Shown here in pieces: positions 22,701-32,833 of a stretch of 64,000 nucleotides of DNA (its first letter is position 1; the number at the start of each line of letters is the position of its first letter). The position numbers and the translations under genes were made by a program. Source of the DNA: Siderastrea siderea (taxonomy: Eukaryota > Cnidaria > Anthozoa > Scleractinia > Rhizangiidae); the NCBI GenBank assembly GCA_964030785.1, contig OZ034967.1, positions 61,829,712 through 61,893,711 on the forward strand. The letters are read 5' to 3'. The notes beneath the pieces are model-generated. The model was not told where the DNA came from and searched no databases. It was given only the letters and a program-made list of their open reading frames with translations.

Positions 22701-25435
22701 TTACACACTTCAAAAGACGACAAGCAAATTTTAACGTAATTAACGATTTCCAAACAATTTTCACTGGACTTCAGTCACAAAATGCGCAGCTCAAGAGTTG
22801 TATATGTTCGATGAAGGCGGATTCGTGTGACGCACGCAAGTTTCTTACGATGACATTGCGAGGGAGGAAAACATAGCTAGGCCTTGAATCATCGGCAAAA
22901 ATGTCTATTATATCGTTCGCTAAGGGTTTCCTTCGTGCACAGTAAATTTAGCGATTGCAAGCGATTGTAGTTGCGGAACTTAAAATAGCAACCGAGCGGC
23001 CGCCATAGCATTCCTGCACGACACATTTGAATAACAATACGGGCTTAAACAAAACTGTTTTTAATTGACTGACCTTAAATTCACCTCAGAAGTATTGAGA
23101 AATGATTGATAAACCATATCTTCTCACAAACAGGACTTTTCTTGAGATATCTTCGAAGAAATAGCTTGAACAAAAGTGTAAACAACTCGCGCTCGTATAA
23201 GAGAACGAGTAAGTGAATCGGCCCTTAGCAACGGTTGTCACCGAAAAGCCTCGCTTTCGTGCATACGCCGCCATATTTGCAATCGGTGTATTGGCCCAAA
23301 TTTTTCAAGTTTCAATCCACTTCCATCCATCCTTGCCATTGGTAGCAACAGACGACAGGAAACAGTCTCAGTGCCGTAAGACAGTCTTTAATAACAAAGG
23401 TAGACCATTATTTTTGGAATTCAGTTGATACCAAAACACTTTTTAGCTTTTCAAAAAGATACTGAAACAGCGTGACATCGCCCCTTTAAATGTGTTTTTT
23501 GGTGGACGAGCCCGTTGAGTTCCTATGTTCCTTTCTAGTTCTTCCCCATTGCATCTCTTTTCTTTCTCATCCCCTTCCCCCCCTCCACCTTTTTAATTTC
23601 AACGTTATGTCAGTATGCATTGAAACTGGGTTAAATTAAATTGACGTAAGCCTATCATTCACAAGCGGTTCGCATGACAAACCGTCGTCGGAACTAGCTC
23701 ATATATCTCGAATAAACGGTTTACTTTCTAAAGAAACTGTGGTGCTGTGTTGATGGGGCATTAAAACTCAAAGCTTTGGAGTTATGACCTGAGTTGTTAA
23801 GGTAGATTGGCCACCGTAAAAGCTGATGTTTCAGATTTTAGCCATTTACCAGAACAAAAGGGCTGACTACGGACTAACGTTCGTAACGTTAGCTTTCAAA
23901 TTTCTTGACGGTGGCCACTAATAATGAATAAATAAATAAAAAACAAATAAATAAATAAATAAATAAATAAATAAGTAGATAAATAAATGGGAATTAACAG
24001 TGGCACATCCACAAGGTGGCCCTTCGTCAACTGTGTCCAGATCGAATTGGAATTTGGAAATGTTGGTTTTTGAGAAGAGCGAAAAACCAGTCTACCCGGA
24101 GAAAAGACTTTCCGGAGCAAGGACGAGAACCAACAACAAACTCAACCCACAGCTGACGCCGAGTCCTGGACTCGAACCTAAGCCACACATTGGTGGGAGA
24201 CCACCACTCTCACCATTGCGCTATCCCTGCTCCCCCAATGGCCACTTTAAGTTATCAACTCAGTTGATAAATCTAGATTTTTGTGGCTCATATGTCTCGG
24301 GTTAACTTGGAGTATTGCTTCCCTACTTCCACCCCCTACCGATAGGATAGCTGATCTTAATATTATCGTGCTGGCTTGCTAGTTCCTCAAAGGTTAGCTG
24401 CAGGTTTGTGTTGGTTTTCCTAACAATACGCTAAATATAACTGGTACTCTTTTATCTGCTAGGACAGTAACAACATGTAGATACCAAAGCCTGCCAAGTG
24501 CACTGAAACTGAGAAATACGAGAGAATTACCAAACGTTTGAAATATGTTTGCTTGCACCAATAATAACAAATAGGAGTGTTTGTCCATCGCATTAAAATG
24601 AAAACTTCGTTTTGTTTTCGAATTTCTTTTTGTGGTAGGATATATCGTTTGGAAATTATAAAAAGAAAAAAACTTTTAAGGTTTGGTGACGGGAAAAACT
24701 CTAAGCTAATTCGGTGTCAAACAGCTCAAAGTTCGAAACGCTTTTCCAAATCAAAGCTCTGCCCAGGCGAGTATCGACATAAAATTACTGAAGCTTAGTG
24801 AGATGAGGACACGGCTGTTACTGATTTTTAACATCTGTAGGAAGAAAAGCATCTTAGGATGAAGTTATGTGAAAACGAGTAAATTTAAACTAAAAAAGTT
24901 ACCAATTGAAGAACAACAAGTACATTTCTTCAATTATATTAGTTAAGAGCATGAAGACTTAAGATTGTTTTATCGAAACGAAGGGCAAGCTTAGGGAAAT
25001 TGACTTAAGCTTCCGGCTTCTAAAGCTCATGCTACCAGCTAAGAAACACAGATGCCCTCCAACGGCAAATCACAGCCTTGCAACCTTAAAAACAACAAAC
25101 ACAACTGTAGTGAGTACCTCTGTTTGAAAACGGCGACGATCGCGAATGAAAAGAGACTCGATTCTCCTCAGCATGGAAGGAATCATTGTCGACGATACCC
25201 TATCGAAACACAACACAAGATCGATGTCGCTGTGAATGCTTCCAAAACCGTTAGCAGAGGAGCCGGATAAAACAAGGCGGCTACTGGGATAAAGCTCTCT
25301 CACGATTCCTTCCATCTCCGCTCGCCATTGATTCTTCTGCTCATAAATTTCCCTGGTTTGTTGATTCACTTGGAACTTCTGTTGAATCTGGGCAGAAAGT
25401 TGTGAATACTGGTCACTGGGATTTAAACTTGCCAT
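16743..25435 (-). CDS. GLD2/TENT2-like cytoplasmic poly(A) RNA polymerase, 3 exons, 328 aa
   Basis: Exons are 25118-25435, 17714-17933 and 16743-17191, joined by GT-AG introns with matching phase (987 nt). Exon 1 carries the nucleotidyltransferase signature GSSANGFG...SDIDL (Gly58-Ser60, Asp70, Asp72). Exon 2 supplies the third likely catalytic acid (Asp129 in FETDISV) and the helical core RVKPLVMVVKLWA. Exon 3 carries the PAP-associated region (VVLLVIHYLQ, LGELLIGFFQYY, IRLEDPSDGGNVTRSV). Family knowledge: GLD2-type enzymes lengthen mRNA tails in the cytoplasm, usually with an RNA-binding partner because they lack their own RNA-binding domain. At 328 residues it is shorter than vertebrate GLD2 (about 480), essentially the catalytic core. 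Extra upstream exons cannot be excluded. Intron 1 contains a whole DNA transposon, yet the splice sites are intact. Confidence 0.85.
18247..18720 (+). repeat. Left terminal inverted repeat of the ISL2EU-like element
   Basis: It matches the inverse of the right end over about 470 bp, almost perfectly for the first 300 bp, then with small differences down to gcgtgcgagatt near 18720. It must contain the promoter of the YqaJ gene. Confidence 0.85.
18872..20989 (+). CDS. SAP-SWIM-YqaJ nuclease protein of ISL2EU-like transposon, 2 exons, 660 aa
   Basis: Exon 1 (18872-18978) and exon 2 (19114-20989) join across a 135-bp intron (AA|GTAAGT...TTGTAG|A) to a 1983-nt frame. The exon-1 start is chosen because it completes a SAP DNA-binding motif (VVELKQFLRDNNVSLKGLKV, ending in exon 2 with FVEKAKEV). 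A SWIM zinc finger follows (Cys190, Cys192, Cys200, His202). From about residue 414 there is a YqaJ/lambda-exonuclease-type nuclease: WWTHRRSRLTAS, GIEHES, GCSPDG (Asp506), EIKCP (Glu522, Lys524), YYAQVQGQ. These fit the PD-(D/E)xK metal-binding core. Known YqaJ proteins are exonuclease/recombinase-like; the role in transposition is inferred. Its stop lies 163 bp from the stop of the convergent transposase gene. Confidence 0.85.
18979..19113 (+). other. Intron of the SAP-SWIM-YqaJ gene
   Basis: The 135-bp intron begins GTAAGT and ends in a T-rich tract with TTGTAG. Removing it restores the SAP motif in frame, which is the main reason to accept it. Confidence 0.75.
21153..22693 (-). CDS. THAP-domain DDE transposase of ISL2EU-like element, 2 exons, 483 aa
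   Basis: Exons 22583-22693 and 21153-22493 join across an 89-bp GT-AG intron in phase 0. The intron splits a C2CH THAP zinc finger: MPETCCVPLC in exon 1 (Cys6, Cys10) and RICSLHF in exon 2 (Cys60, His63). A basic Pro/Lys/Arg-rich stretch and a leucine-zipper-like coiled coil (IARLEEEVKALRLENKELL) follow, then a helix-turn-helix segment (LSHRFKVHVSTVNRI). The DDE_Tnp_4-type catalytic domain shows IIDGTE (Asp317), MADKGF (Asp393) and HVERA (Glu440). All catalytic and zinc residues are present and no stop interrupts the frame. THAP fingers bind transposon ends in related systems; DDE enzymes cut and join DNA. Confidence 0.85.
22494..22582 (-). other. Intron of the transposase gene
   Basis: An 89-bp minus-strand intron, AAAG|GTGTGT...TTTTCAG|GCG. 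Splicing fuses the two halves of the THAP finger in frame. Confidence 0.8.
22828..23289 (-). repeat. Right terminal inverted repeat of the ISL2EU-like element
   Basis: Inverse partner of 18247-18720. It supplies the region upstream of the transposase start at 22693. Confidence 0.85.
23778..24274. mobile_element. Palindromic element related to 4685-4866, split by a SINE
   Basis: Its left arm (ggagttatgacctgagttg... ggccaccgtaaaagctga) and right end (ccactttaagttatcaactc) correspond to the arms of the element at 4685. The upstream flank (agaaactgtggtgctg) is also shared with the 4620 region, so the repeat unit is longer than the hairpin itself. Confidence 0.6.
23921..24238 (-). mobile_element. 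tRNA-derived SINE, about 320 bp
   Basis: On the minus strand a pol III B box (ggttcgagtcc, 24168-24178) and A box (tagcgcaatgg, 24213-24223) sit at tRNA-like spacing near the 5' end. The 3' end is an (attt)n tail (23921-23988). The flanks show an 8-bp duplication tggccact (23913-23920 and 24239-24246). It is inserted inside the hairpin element above. The non-LTR partner that mobilised it is unknown. Confidence 0.85.
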
Positions 25436-26630
25436 AATGAAAACCGTTAGGACGATGTCAAATAGGCAGAAATTAAAAAAAAATGTATCAGTAAATGGGA
25501 TTTCGCAAATTAAAACTTTCTTTAACCAACAACACAGGTTTCTAAGAAATCATGCATTTTAATCGGAAAACTTGCGTTGCATGACAAAGTGATGACCTAA
25601 TGAATCAACTCACTTAAGATCAACTGCGATTGGCTGACAAGCTTTATTTAATATTCATGTGATGCTCGGTTCCTAAGAAACCCAGTATTTTTCTCGGAAA
25701 GTGTATTAGGGACACTAAACATAGAATTCCTAGAAAGAGGCGATTATTAAAGAGTTGTGATTGATCGGTTGAGTTTTATCTACATGACATAACAGGAAAA
25801 AAACAATATCATTGATATAAAATTTTGCAGCTTCTATTTTCTAATATTAATCAATTCATTAAAAAAAATTCACTAAACGAGCAGTAGAGAGCGTGAATAT
25901 GTGGTTTCTTTTATGGGGTAGAAACTAGCAATAGGGATTAATTCCGATATTCTCCGCTAAGTAATGTAATATTTTATGTACATGTCAATTTATCGGGCCT
26001 TACAGCATTGGCCGCGCATTATTGTCCGTTATCTTAGGTTACACTTTATGAATTTCCAGAAATCACAGAGGTCACGTAACTGCAGAATTTGGCAACGCAT
26101 CTTGCTTCTCACTTTTGACTGAAGTGCGATTATTCTTGAAGACGTTTCTTGAGCTAAAAAATACTTGCAAGGCCTGCTGAAGTATACGATAAGCTTACAA
26201 TGTTATTTATTAAAAAGACGACTACAATAATATCAAAAGTGCGAATATCAAGAAAATTGGAGGTTATCTAAATTGTAAATCATATGTAGAGGATATTACA
26301 CGGCGGCGGGAAGACTATAACTTTTATTTTCTCGTGGTAATCTCGTGGAGAAAAACAACGAATTTGTGCTGTCGATGAAATTAAGCTGAACCGTGTTTTA
26401 AAGGATTATTTTGTGAACAGTTTTCATTGGAATAAACGTTAGTTAAGCAATTCGAATTTTTCCTGGTATTTCTGTCCTATTCTTACTAAACTTTTCATTT
26501 ACAAGCCAGTGATTCGCCGAATTACAGCGACGAAACTCAGGTTCTGCGGCCATCGCATCTTGCATTGACTATTGGATTTCTTTCCTTCGCTTGAAAATCA
26601 GTTTAGCTTTTTTGTTATTGTAAAATTAAC
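25436..26630. other. Upstream region of the poly(A) polymerase gene
   Basis: AT-rich, without a convincing frame or repeat. The promoter of the minus-strand gene should be here, but no clear TATA box is placed. Confidence 0.3.
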
Positions 26631-26792
26631 AAATTGACGTCAGTTTTTTATGCGTCTGTCCTCTTATTGATGATAAATTTCCTCATAACATTGACAAAGA
26701 TTGTTCTGGATCCACAACACTTTGGCAATGTTACTGATGACGCAATTTATCATCAATAAGAGGACAGACGCATAAAAAACTGACGTCAATTT
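26631..26792. mobile_element. 162-bp hairpin MITE
   Basis: Nearly perfect arms of about 46 bp (aaattgacgtcagtttttta... and its inverse) flank a 60-bp loop. The sides are attaac and attaat, a possible 6-bp target duplication with one mismatch. Confidence 0.7.
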
Positions 26793-27568
26793 ATTAATCG
26801 GATAATCGACGAAAGTTAGGTTAAATGCTTTCATTCTTGAATATGGTTCTTATGTAAACTTCTGACGCTGTCGACGAAATCCGGTCTAACGTTTATTTGA
26901 TCTGTTTCAACGATAGGCCATTGAACAGAACTTTCCTGAGGTGCTTTTATACAATATACAGTACAAGGCCGGTGCTTTTAACATTTGAATCTGAGTAAAA
27001 TCTTGAAAAGGACGACCATCCATAAATAATGGCAGCCGGGCAGTACCCTCACAATCGCTGTGTTTCTTCCCTTCAAGTATTAAAGCAAATTTTGGATAGC
27101 TTGGAAGTCGTCTGTCTACAGTGGTCTAGAAAATTAAAACAAATAGCGATAATTTGACGGAAAATGGAGAAAAGGTGACACGCGAACGTGGATAAAAGTT
27201 CAAAAGAAATGATATTGCGAAGGTAATCACTGCAATATCACAACCTTGATCGCAAAAATAGACAAGTGTAGGTGTTCTAAGATAATCAAATATACTGATC
27301 TGTAGCATCTAACATATATATTTACGCTGTACACGCCTATCTAAATATTCTTGTAGCGTTTAGGATTCTCGGGGCTCCTATTGATAGCAGATCAGCTTGT
27401 TCGAGCTGTTCACAAGGCCACCCGAAGTTTAATCAAATGTAGGTGTCTATCTACCTATCAAAACTCCTGAGGAAGTACATGTAACTGGAGAGCAAGTTTT
27501 GTAACGCTGTTATCAGAACTTTATAACTCTGACCGAGTGGACTAACAAGGACCTCAATACTTGAACAT

Positions 27569-27645
27569 TGTTATTATTATTATTATTATTGTTATTATTG
27601 TTGTTATTATTATTATTATTATTGTTATTATTATTATTATTACAT
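27569..27645. repeat. (TTA)n microsatellite
   Basis: An imperfect run of ttattattg units within the duplicated segment. It accounts for the Ile/Val-rich frame here. Confidence 0.9.
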
Positions 27646-28860
27646 TGATAAAGACTGCATGGGCATGTACAAATCAGTTACTCTTTCATTCAGCTTCCTG
27701 GTTTTTACTGTTCGGCTACTCGAACCAGTTGGAAGAACAGTGACCAATCGCGACGCTAATTGGGAACAAAAGGTAGCAAAGTTTTTCGTAAACAACCAAT
27801 AACGTTGAGGCATCGAGACGATACATGTTCAAAAAAAAAAAAAATTAACACCGAGACCTCTGATCATGACCTCTCGGCAAACTGCCACGGCTACGATTGG
27901 TTACTTTCGATCCTAAATTTTGAGCTTTTAGGTGTGGAGTTCGCAATTCATAGTAAAACTTTCGCTCATAAACAAACTTTAAACAATACTTTTGCCTCAG
28001 CAGTACAGCTAATGCTTAAGTTTATTTGTAGAACGAACCTTTTTCCGAAATAAAAATTCGGTAAAGTAAGGTTATACTGAGATGCGTTCGCTCATCGCGG
28101 CGAGTATAAACAAACGCAGATATTAACTATTCGCACGCGTTCAATAATTAACGGTTCCCAAATCTCATTGTGCTTAGCGTTGATGTATTGATTCTGGCTT
28201 CTGCAGCCCTTTCGCAGCCGCGGTCTCAATACTGCAAGGAAATCTAAATAATTTGTGGGAGCCGGGCTTTTAGTTCCATTTCAGCGTGGCACAAGTCTGA
28301 AACGTAATCTCGTGGTCGGCTGGAAGGCGGCCGGACTATTGCCGTATACGTCGCCCGACTTCAATCACATCGAGTCAACATCGTAGAATGTTCTGAAATC
28401 ACTATTGAAACTAACAGTTGAAAATATTAGACTATTAAGCGAGAGCTCCGCAGAAATCAGGTTTCAAATTTTTTCAAACATGTATTTTCTGGATGCTTCA
28501 ACGTTATAATAATAATAATGGATTTTTACGAAAAAACTTTGGTCTATTTTTTTCTCAATTAGCGTTTCGATTGCTCACTGTTATTCCAACTGGCCCTGTT
28601 CGAGTAGCTGGACAGTAAATTATAAACACAGACAGTAGTACGTGGAACAAGGTTCAAGAAAAAAAAAACGATAATCAGTTAATCTATAATATCAAGTCAA
28701 TCACTGCTATATCAGAGGCCTTTGTAAGATACTGAAAGACATTTTAGTAGAGGGAATATTGTTTCTGTGATATTACTCTTTCAGAAAACACTGACTTCTG
28801 AAACGCCTTTCTAAAAAGGAACAGGAATACTTATTTTCCAACTTTCATGCCACCACTTGT
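27646..28860. other. Unmatched part of the duplicated region
   Basis: No gene or repeat boundary was recognised. Confidence 0.3.
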
Positions 28861-29642
28861 TTTGAACTACAGTATTATTCAAGAACTTCTGGCGAGAACC
28901 GCAACTTTCACGCGGTTGCGGTAAATATTACGCCACACGTACGGATGTTCCGTAAAAAGTATTTGAACACAGAGAATAACCATTGGGATAACTCACAATC
29001 AACAATCTGGTGCATCTTCGGCTATCAGAGCTTGTCGTTGCGATTTTGAGTGTACTATCAGTAAGCACAATATTTTAAGAGAATGTCGTCACGTTATAAC
29101 GCAAAAGACACCATGCATATCGTCGATCGTGAAACGACGAGAGAAATTGAAAGTTTTAAGTTTTCTTTCTTTTATTGTCGATTAGTTTATAGAATAACCT
29201 GTCAATTCGAGGTAGTTTTAATGCCATTCCCTTGAGCTAAAAGTTCACTATTAGAATTTTTTTTAAACTTCCGGTGAATCTGATCGTTCACCCACCATTT
29301 ATTGTTTCGTAATAGAAAACAACGGGCCATTTATTTCCCAGTCGAACCTAACCTGAACAAGTCCTGCAATCTTCTGTATGTGCGCTTTTCTGTGCCCTGT
29401 AATGACGCAATAAGAAAAAAAGCATGCATAGCAAAGGTGCGCAATGCATTCAAATCAACCCGAATGTTTTAAAGGACAAAATGACCGTGTTGTGATAATA
29501 TCGCGTTATTCACATACCTCGTGCGATATCGGCATGTGACTACGCTGCCGGTGTGGTTATTATTTTAAGTGGTTAATATATGCTTCAACAATATAGGCAG
29601 GCAGTACGTAATAAAAGTTGCGAAATATTCATTATAATATAA

Positions 29643-29778
29643 ACTATTTCTGCTACCGTAATTTTCCGGAAGAAAAAGAGCAAATGAAACAGTTGTCTAG
29701 TTGTTTTAGTCGCGTCAAAACAAATACAAAACTATTACATTTGTTCTTTTTCTTCTGGAAAATGGTGGAAGAAATAGT
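29643..29778. mobile_element. 136-bp MITE, copy 1
   Basis: Inverted ends actatttct and agaaatagt, with arms of about 50 bp including ggaagaaaaagagcaaatga. It is flanked by ataa on both sides. Its counterpart at 33809-33950 sits at the matching place of the duplicated segment, so the insertion predates the duplication. Confidence 0.65.
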
Positions 29779-29790
29779 ATAAAACAGTGT

Positions 29791-30317
29791 TAACATTGCA
29801 TGACTTGGTTCATTGCAAACAAATCACTAATACAATGGATACCACCGGCCGCACTTTTTACTATGTCTGTCAATTTCCAACTTTTATTCATATTGGCTTT
29901 TTTGGAGATCGCAATATGTTATCTAGTGTTTCGGTGTTGTTACAGGGTAGGCGGATTGAAATGTTCTTTTAAAAAAGAAAACTGTGCTCAGTTGTTAAGA
30001 CCAAAACAGTAGCCGTATTTGACTTAAGATTTTTGGCACTGCTCGTCAGGTAATTTTGGGAATGGAATGGCATGCCTGGACAAACACAAATTATTGAGTA
30101 TTGAATACGCAAAGTCACGAAAATAAATCAGTTCCAAACAAAGCAAAACACCTCGTCATTGTTACATCATTGTTGATTTTTATTTTAGCTTGAGTAGTAT
30201 TTTTATGCAAAGTTAAATTGTTACAAACAAGAAAAAGTTAATTTGTCTGCTTCTTGTCGCACCCAAACTTTGCCTGTTGGTTGGGGTTTACCCAAAACCC
30301 CGTTGCTTTATAGGTGC
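29791..30317. other. Region downstream of the secreted-precursor gene
   Basis: Probably the 3' untranslated and flanking region of the minus-strand gene ending at 30318. A 70-codon hydrophobic frame on the plus strand (29800-30012) is not supported by any family feature. Confidence 0.3.
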
Positions 30318-31290
30318 TTATTTCTTCCCCCAACCACGTCGCGATCGGCCGTAGTTGTAGTTGTACTGGCGGCGACGGCGTCTGCGTTTCCCCCATTTCG
30401 CCGGATCTGCTGGAACGGAGTTAACACTGAAAACCGGAAGAAACTTTATTTAGTACATGAAGTTAGCGAAAACCTTATTGCTTAGCTCTGGTCAAGTAAC
30501 GTGTAAACTGTACATAACATGAAAAAGTACTGATAAAATTCGGAGAAGGTCGATGAAATCTGAGAAATTGCTAGCGATATTTCTAGATTAACGACATATT
30601 CCTCTGCCCTTCCACCCCCTATAGGGATGCTATTGTTCATCAGCCACTTCAATTGTTACAACATGGGGCAACGCCTTGTCTCATGCCGTGCTCCAGCTTC
30701 GTTCCATGAAAAGGTGACACGGCCCAACAAACATTTTATGGGCGTTGAAATCGTTGCAAGTTTATGACCATGAGAACCTATTTTGGTTTTCTGCTTTGGT
30801 TTTGTTTTGTTTTCAGAGCAAACTTATGTCTCAAAATCACCGCATGAATCAGAAAGGGCCAACTATTTATGCAGTCGCAGTGATCTCGTCCTAATAAAAC
30901 TGAGCGAAGTGGAACAACTTCAGTACATGTGGTTTCTGAACAAGGGAAGACTTACCTGTCGGGATCATCAACTGCATCCTCAGGCTTCTCAAGAACCTCG
31001 TCTTCTCCATTTGTCACGTCGTTCATGATCATTCGTTGTTCATTCCGCTCTTTTTCTTCTTTATGGTCGTCATCGCTGTCACCAGGGGTGTTCATTCGTT
31101 CTTCATACCGCCCTTTTTCTCCTTCATCGCTATCGCTGAAGTCAGGGGCATTGGTGTCTTCATATCTTTCATAGCTTTCCTCTTCACCTTCCGGATTTTC
31201 AGCCGTTTCAAATGGTTCTTCTGCTACAACAGCTTGCATCAGAATCCCAAGCGAACAGCCCACCAAGGCGATCAGAACAAGGGTCTTCAT
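30318..31290 (-). CDS. Secreted cationic peptide precursor (antimicrobial or neuropeptide type), 2 exons, 147 aa
   Basis: Exons 30956-31290 and 30318-30426 join across a GT-AG intron (CCCGACAG|GTAAGT ... TTTTCAG|TGT), giving 444 nt. The start is the ATG before a clear signal peptide (MKTLVLIALVGCSLG, predicted cut after residue 23). Residues 24 to about 119 are strongly acidic (runs such as EGEEESYERYED, DSDDDH). Exon 2 encodes a cysteine-free basic tail with 13 Lys/Arg and no acidic residue in residues 122-147: WGKRRRRRRQ, then a YNYNY stretch, GR, SRR and a final GWGKK. Acidic pro-part plus cationic C-terminus resembles Hydra arminins. GKK and GR are amidation/processing signals, and Gln after the Arg run could become pyroglutamate, so a neuropeptide is the alternative. 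Not assignable to a named gene. Confidence 0.7.
30427..30955 (-). other. Intron of the secreted-precursor gene
   Basis: A 529-bp intron with donor GTAAGT and acceptor TTTTCAG. It separates the signal/acidic part from the basic peptide part exactly. Confidence 0.7.
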
Positions 31291-31350
31291 GGTGGAACTG
31301 AGCAGCAAGAAGAGCTCGGCCACTCTGAAGGATTTATTTTCTTCCTCTTC

Positions 31351-31356
31351 TTTATA
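31351..31356 (-). promoter_or_regulatory. Candidate TATA box of the secreted-precursor gene
   Basis: On the minus strand catataaagaa lies about 60 bp upstream of the start codon at 31290. That leaves room for a 5' untranslated leader of about 30 nt if transcription starts 30 bp downstream. Confidence 0.45.
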
Positions 31357-32833
31357 TGAACGGGCTTTCGAGATATCCATGGGAGATGATTGACACCTCA
31401 AACATAGTTGTTACTGCGGACATAAATTCTCAAGTCTAAGTGGACGATCAAGTGCCTGAGAACCCAGTCGAACATCCTTACCACAAAACGTGATATCATG
31501 CGGAATTGTAACCGCTTCGTTTCTTCCCTTCAAGTATTAAAGCTAATCAGTTGGACAGCTTGAAAGACTTCTGTCTAGAAAATATAAACAAATAACGATA
31601 ATTTGACGGAAAAGAGACAAAGGGTGACAAGTGAACATGGATCCAAGTTCAAAAGAAATGTTATTGCGAAGTTAATCGCTGCAATATCACAATCTTAATT
31701 GTAAAAATAGACAAGTGTGCGTGTAGATCAAATATACGTCTGTATTATCTAATACATCTAATAAATTATGACCACTTACACGCCTCTCTGAACGCCTGAG
31801 AAAGTAGGTAGAGAGGAAGTTTTTTAACGCTATTATCACCACTCTTTAAAACTGCAAAGAGCCTCTGGAGTGTGTTCCACTGAAATCTAGCATAACACAG
31901 TAACGGACCCCTGGGTTAACAAACAGATGCGTCGGTATTCGGCCATCAGAGTTGTAATTGGTCAGGATTTTGATTGCTTTTTGTAATTTCACGAAACGAA
32001 AGAAGTCCGAATATCTTAAAAGGGTTATAAGGTATTTTCGTGCGCAGTGATTTTGCCCATTTTTGGCTTGAAAAGTAAAATGACTCTGATTTTCTCTCAT
32101 TATTACCTGTGCGGCGAGTTTCTATTTAAAGGATTGGTGTTTTATTTTCGGTGAAACGTAACCTGAACACGCTTATACCTTCAGGTTGTCACTAAACTAG
32201 CCGATTCTTAGGGTATAACTGCAATATACCCGGATTCAACATTTTTTGTGAATAATCGGTTAACTTGTATGGCCCCGAATTGGTTATTAGTACGTAGAGA
32301 CATAAAAGCTACAAGGATGTTTAAGTTTTATTAGGCGTTTTTACCATGGGAGAAATTAAAGTTAAAAGGATAAACTTTAATTGGTTTCTTGAGCCTCGCT
32401 GAGGTCTGCATTTTTTTAAAACTATATTTGGAACTCCTTCAGTTGCAGCGTGGCAATGGTTTCTCTTTCTGTGTCGATTTACCCATGTTTCAGTGTATGA
32501 TGTATTTCACAAGATCTGCCGGTTTTTTAAGTCAACCTGATTTTACCTGCGTGTTAAATGAAACGCCCACATTGACAACTACGGCAGCTCCACATGGATC
32601 ATGTTTGGACCCAAGTTTGTTGATTCTTATCTCTCATCATGCTTATCATGCATGCGACACGAATCAAAACTACAAGGAATAGTCTTTAGATGCGGTTACT
32701 TTGGCCAAGCCTTAACGTGAACATTACGCTTGATGTATGGTATTAAAAGTTGTCTCTAGAAATTGGAAGTTATATATGTTCCTCTTTGCTACATTTCATC
32801 ACAGGGGGCTAAAACAATTATCCGGGTGTATTA

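Larger units (their letters stand above)
18247..23289. mobile_element. Complete ISL2EU-like DNA transposon, 5043 bp
   Basis: The termini acaccgattgcaaatatggc and its exact inverse define the element, flanked by AT on both sides (18245-18246, 23290-23291). A TA target with termini one base shorter is equally compatible. Long inverted repeats of about 470 bp enclose two spliced genes in tail-to-tail order: a SAP-SWIM-YqaJ protein (plus) and a THAP-DDE transposase (minus). As I recall Repbase usage, a THAP-type transposase paired with a YqaJ-domain protein and a 2-bp TSD marks the ISL2EU (formerly IS4EU) superfamily. Inverted repeats differ at only about five positions in the first 300 bp and both genes are open, so the insertion is young and possibly active. 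Confidence 0.85.
18051..23490. repeat. Outer inverted repeat enclosing the ISL2EU-like element
   Basis: ttgaaggggttatgtcatg (18051-18069) pairs imperfectly with the inverse of cgtgacatcgcccctttaaa (23471-23490). Immediately outside the transposon, aaacttgaaaaa also faces its inverse tttttcaagttt. Inference: the transposon jumped into the middle of an older palindromic MITE of about 0.4 kb. Confidence 0.45.
17934..25117 (-). other. Intron 1 of the poly(A) polymerase gene, 7184 bp
   Basis: The donor is GAG|GTACTC at 25117 and the acceptor TTTGCAG|GTC at 17934. About 5 kb of it is the ISL2EU-like transposon (18247-23289), and about 0.3 kb is a SINE. The remainder (24275-25117 and 23491-23777) shows nothing recognisable. 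Intron 2 (17192-17713) is 522 bp and plain. Confidence 0.8.
27066..29790. repeat. Diverged segmental duplication, copy 1
   Basis: It shares several blocks in order with 31515-33965: cttcccttcaagtattaaag..., gataatttgacggaaaa, ttcaaaagaaatg(a/t)tattgcga, ttgggataactcacaatcaa, cgggccatttatttcccagt and the MITE at 29643. A non-matching stretch with a microsatellite lies at 27530-28860. The pair brackets the small secreted-precursor gene. Confidence 0.7.

Noticed and set aside
24213..24223. Functional tRNA gene
   Set aside because: A and B boxes are present but the sequence does not fold as a full tRNA and continues into a SINE body with an (attt)n tail and TSD.
27561..27743. Ile/Val-rich putative membrane peptide
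   Set aside because: Translation of a (TTA)n microsatellite.
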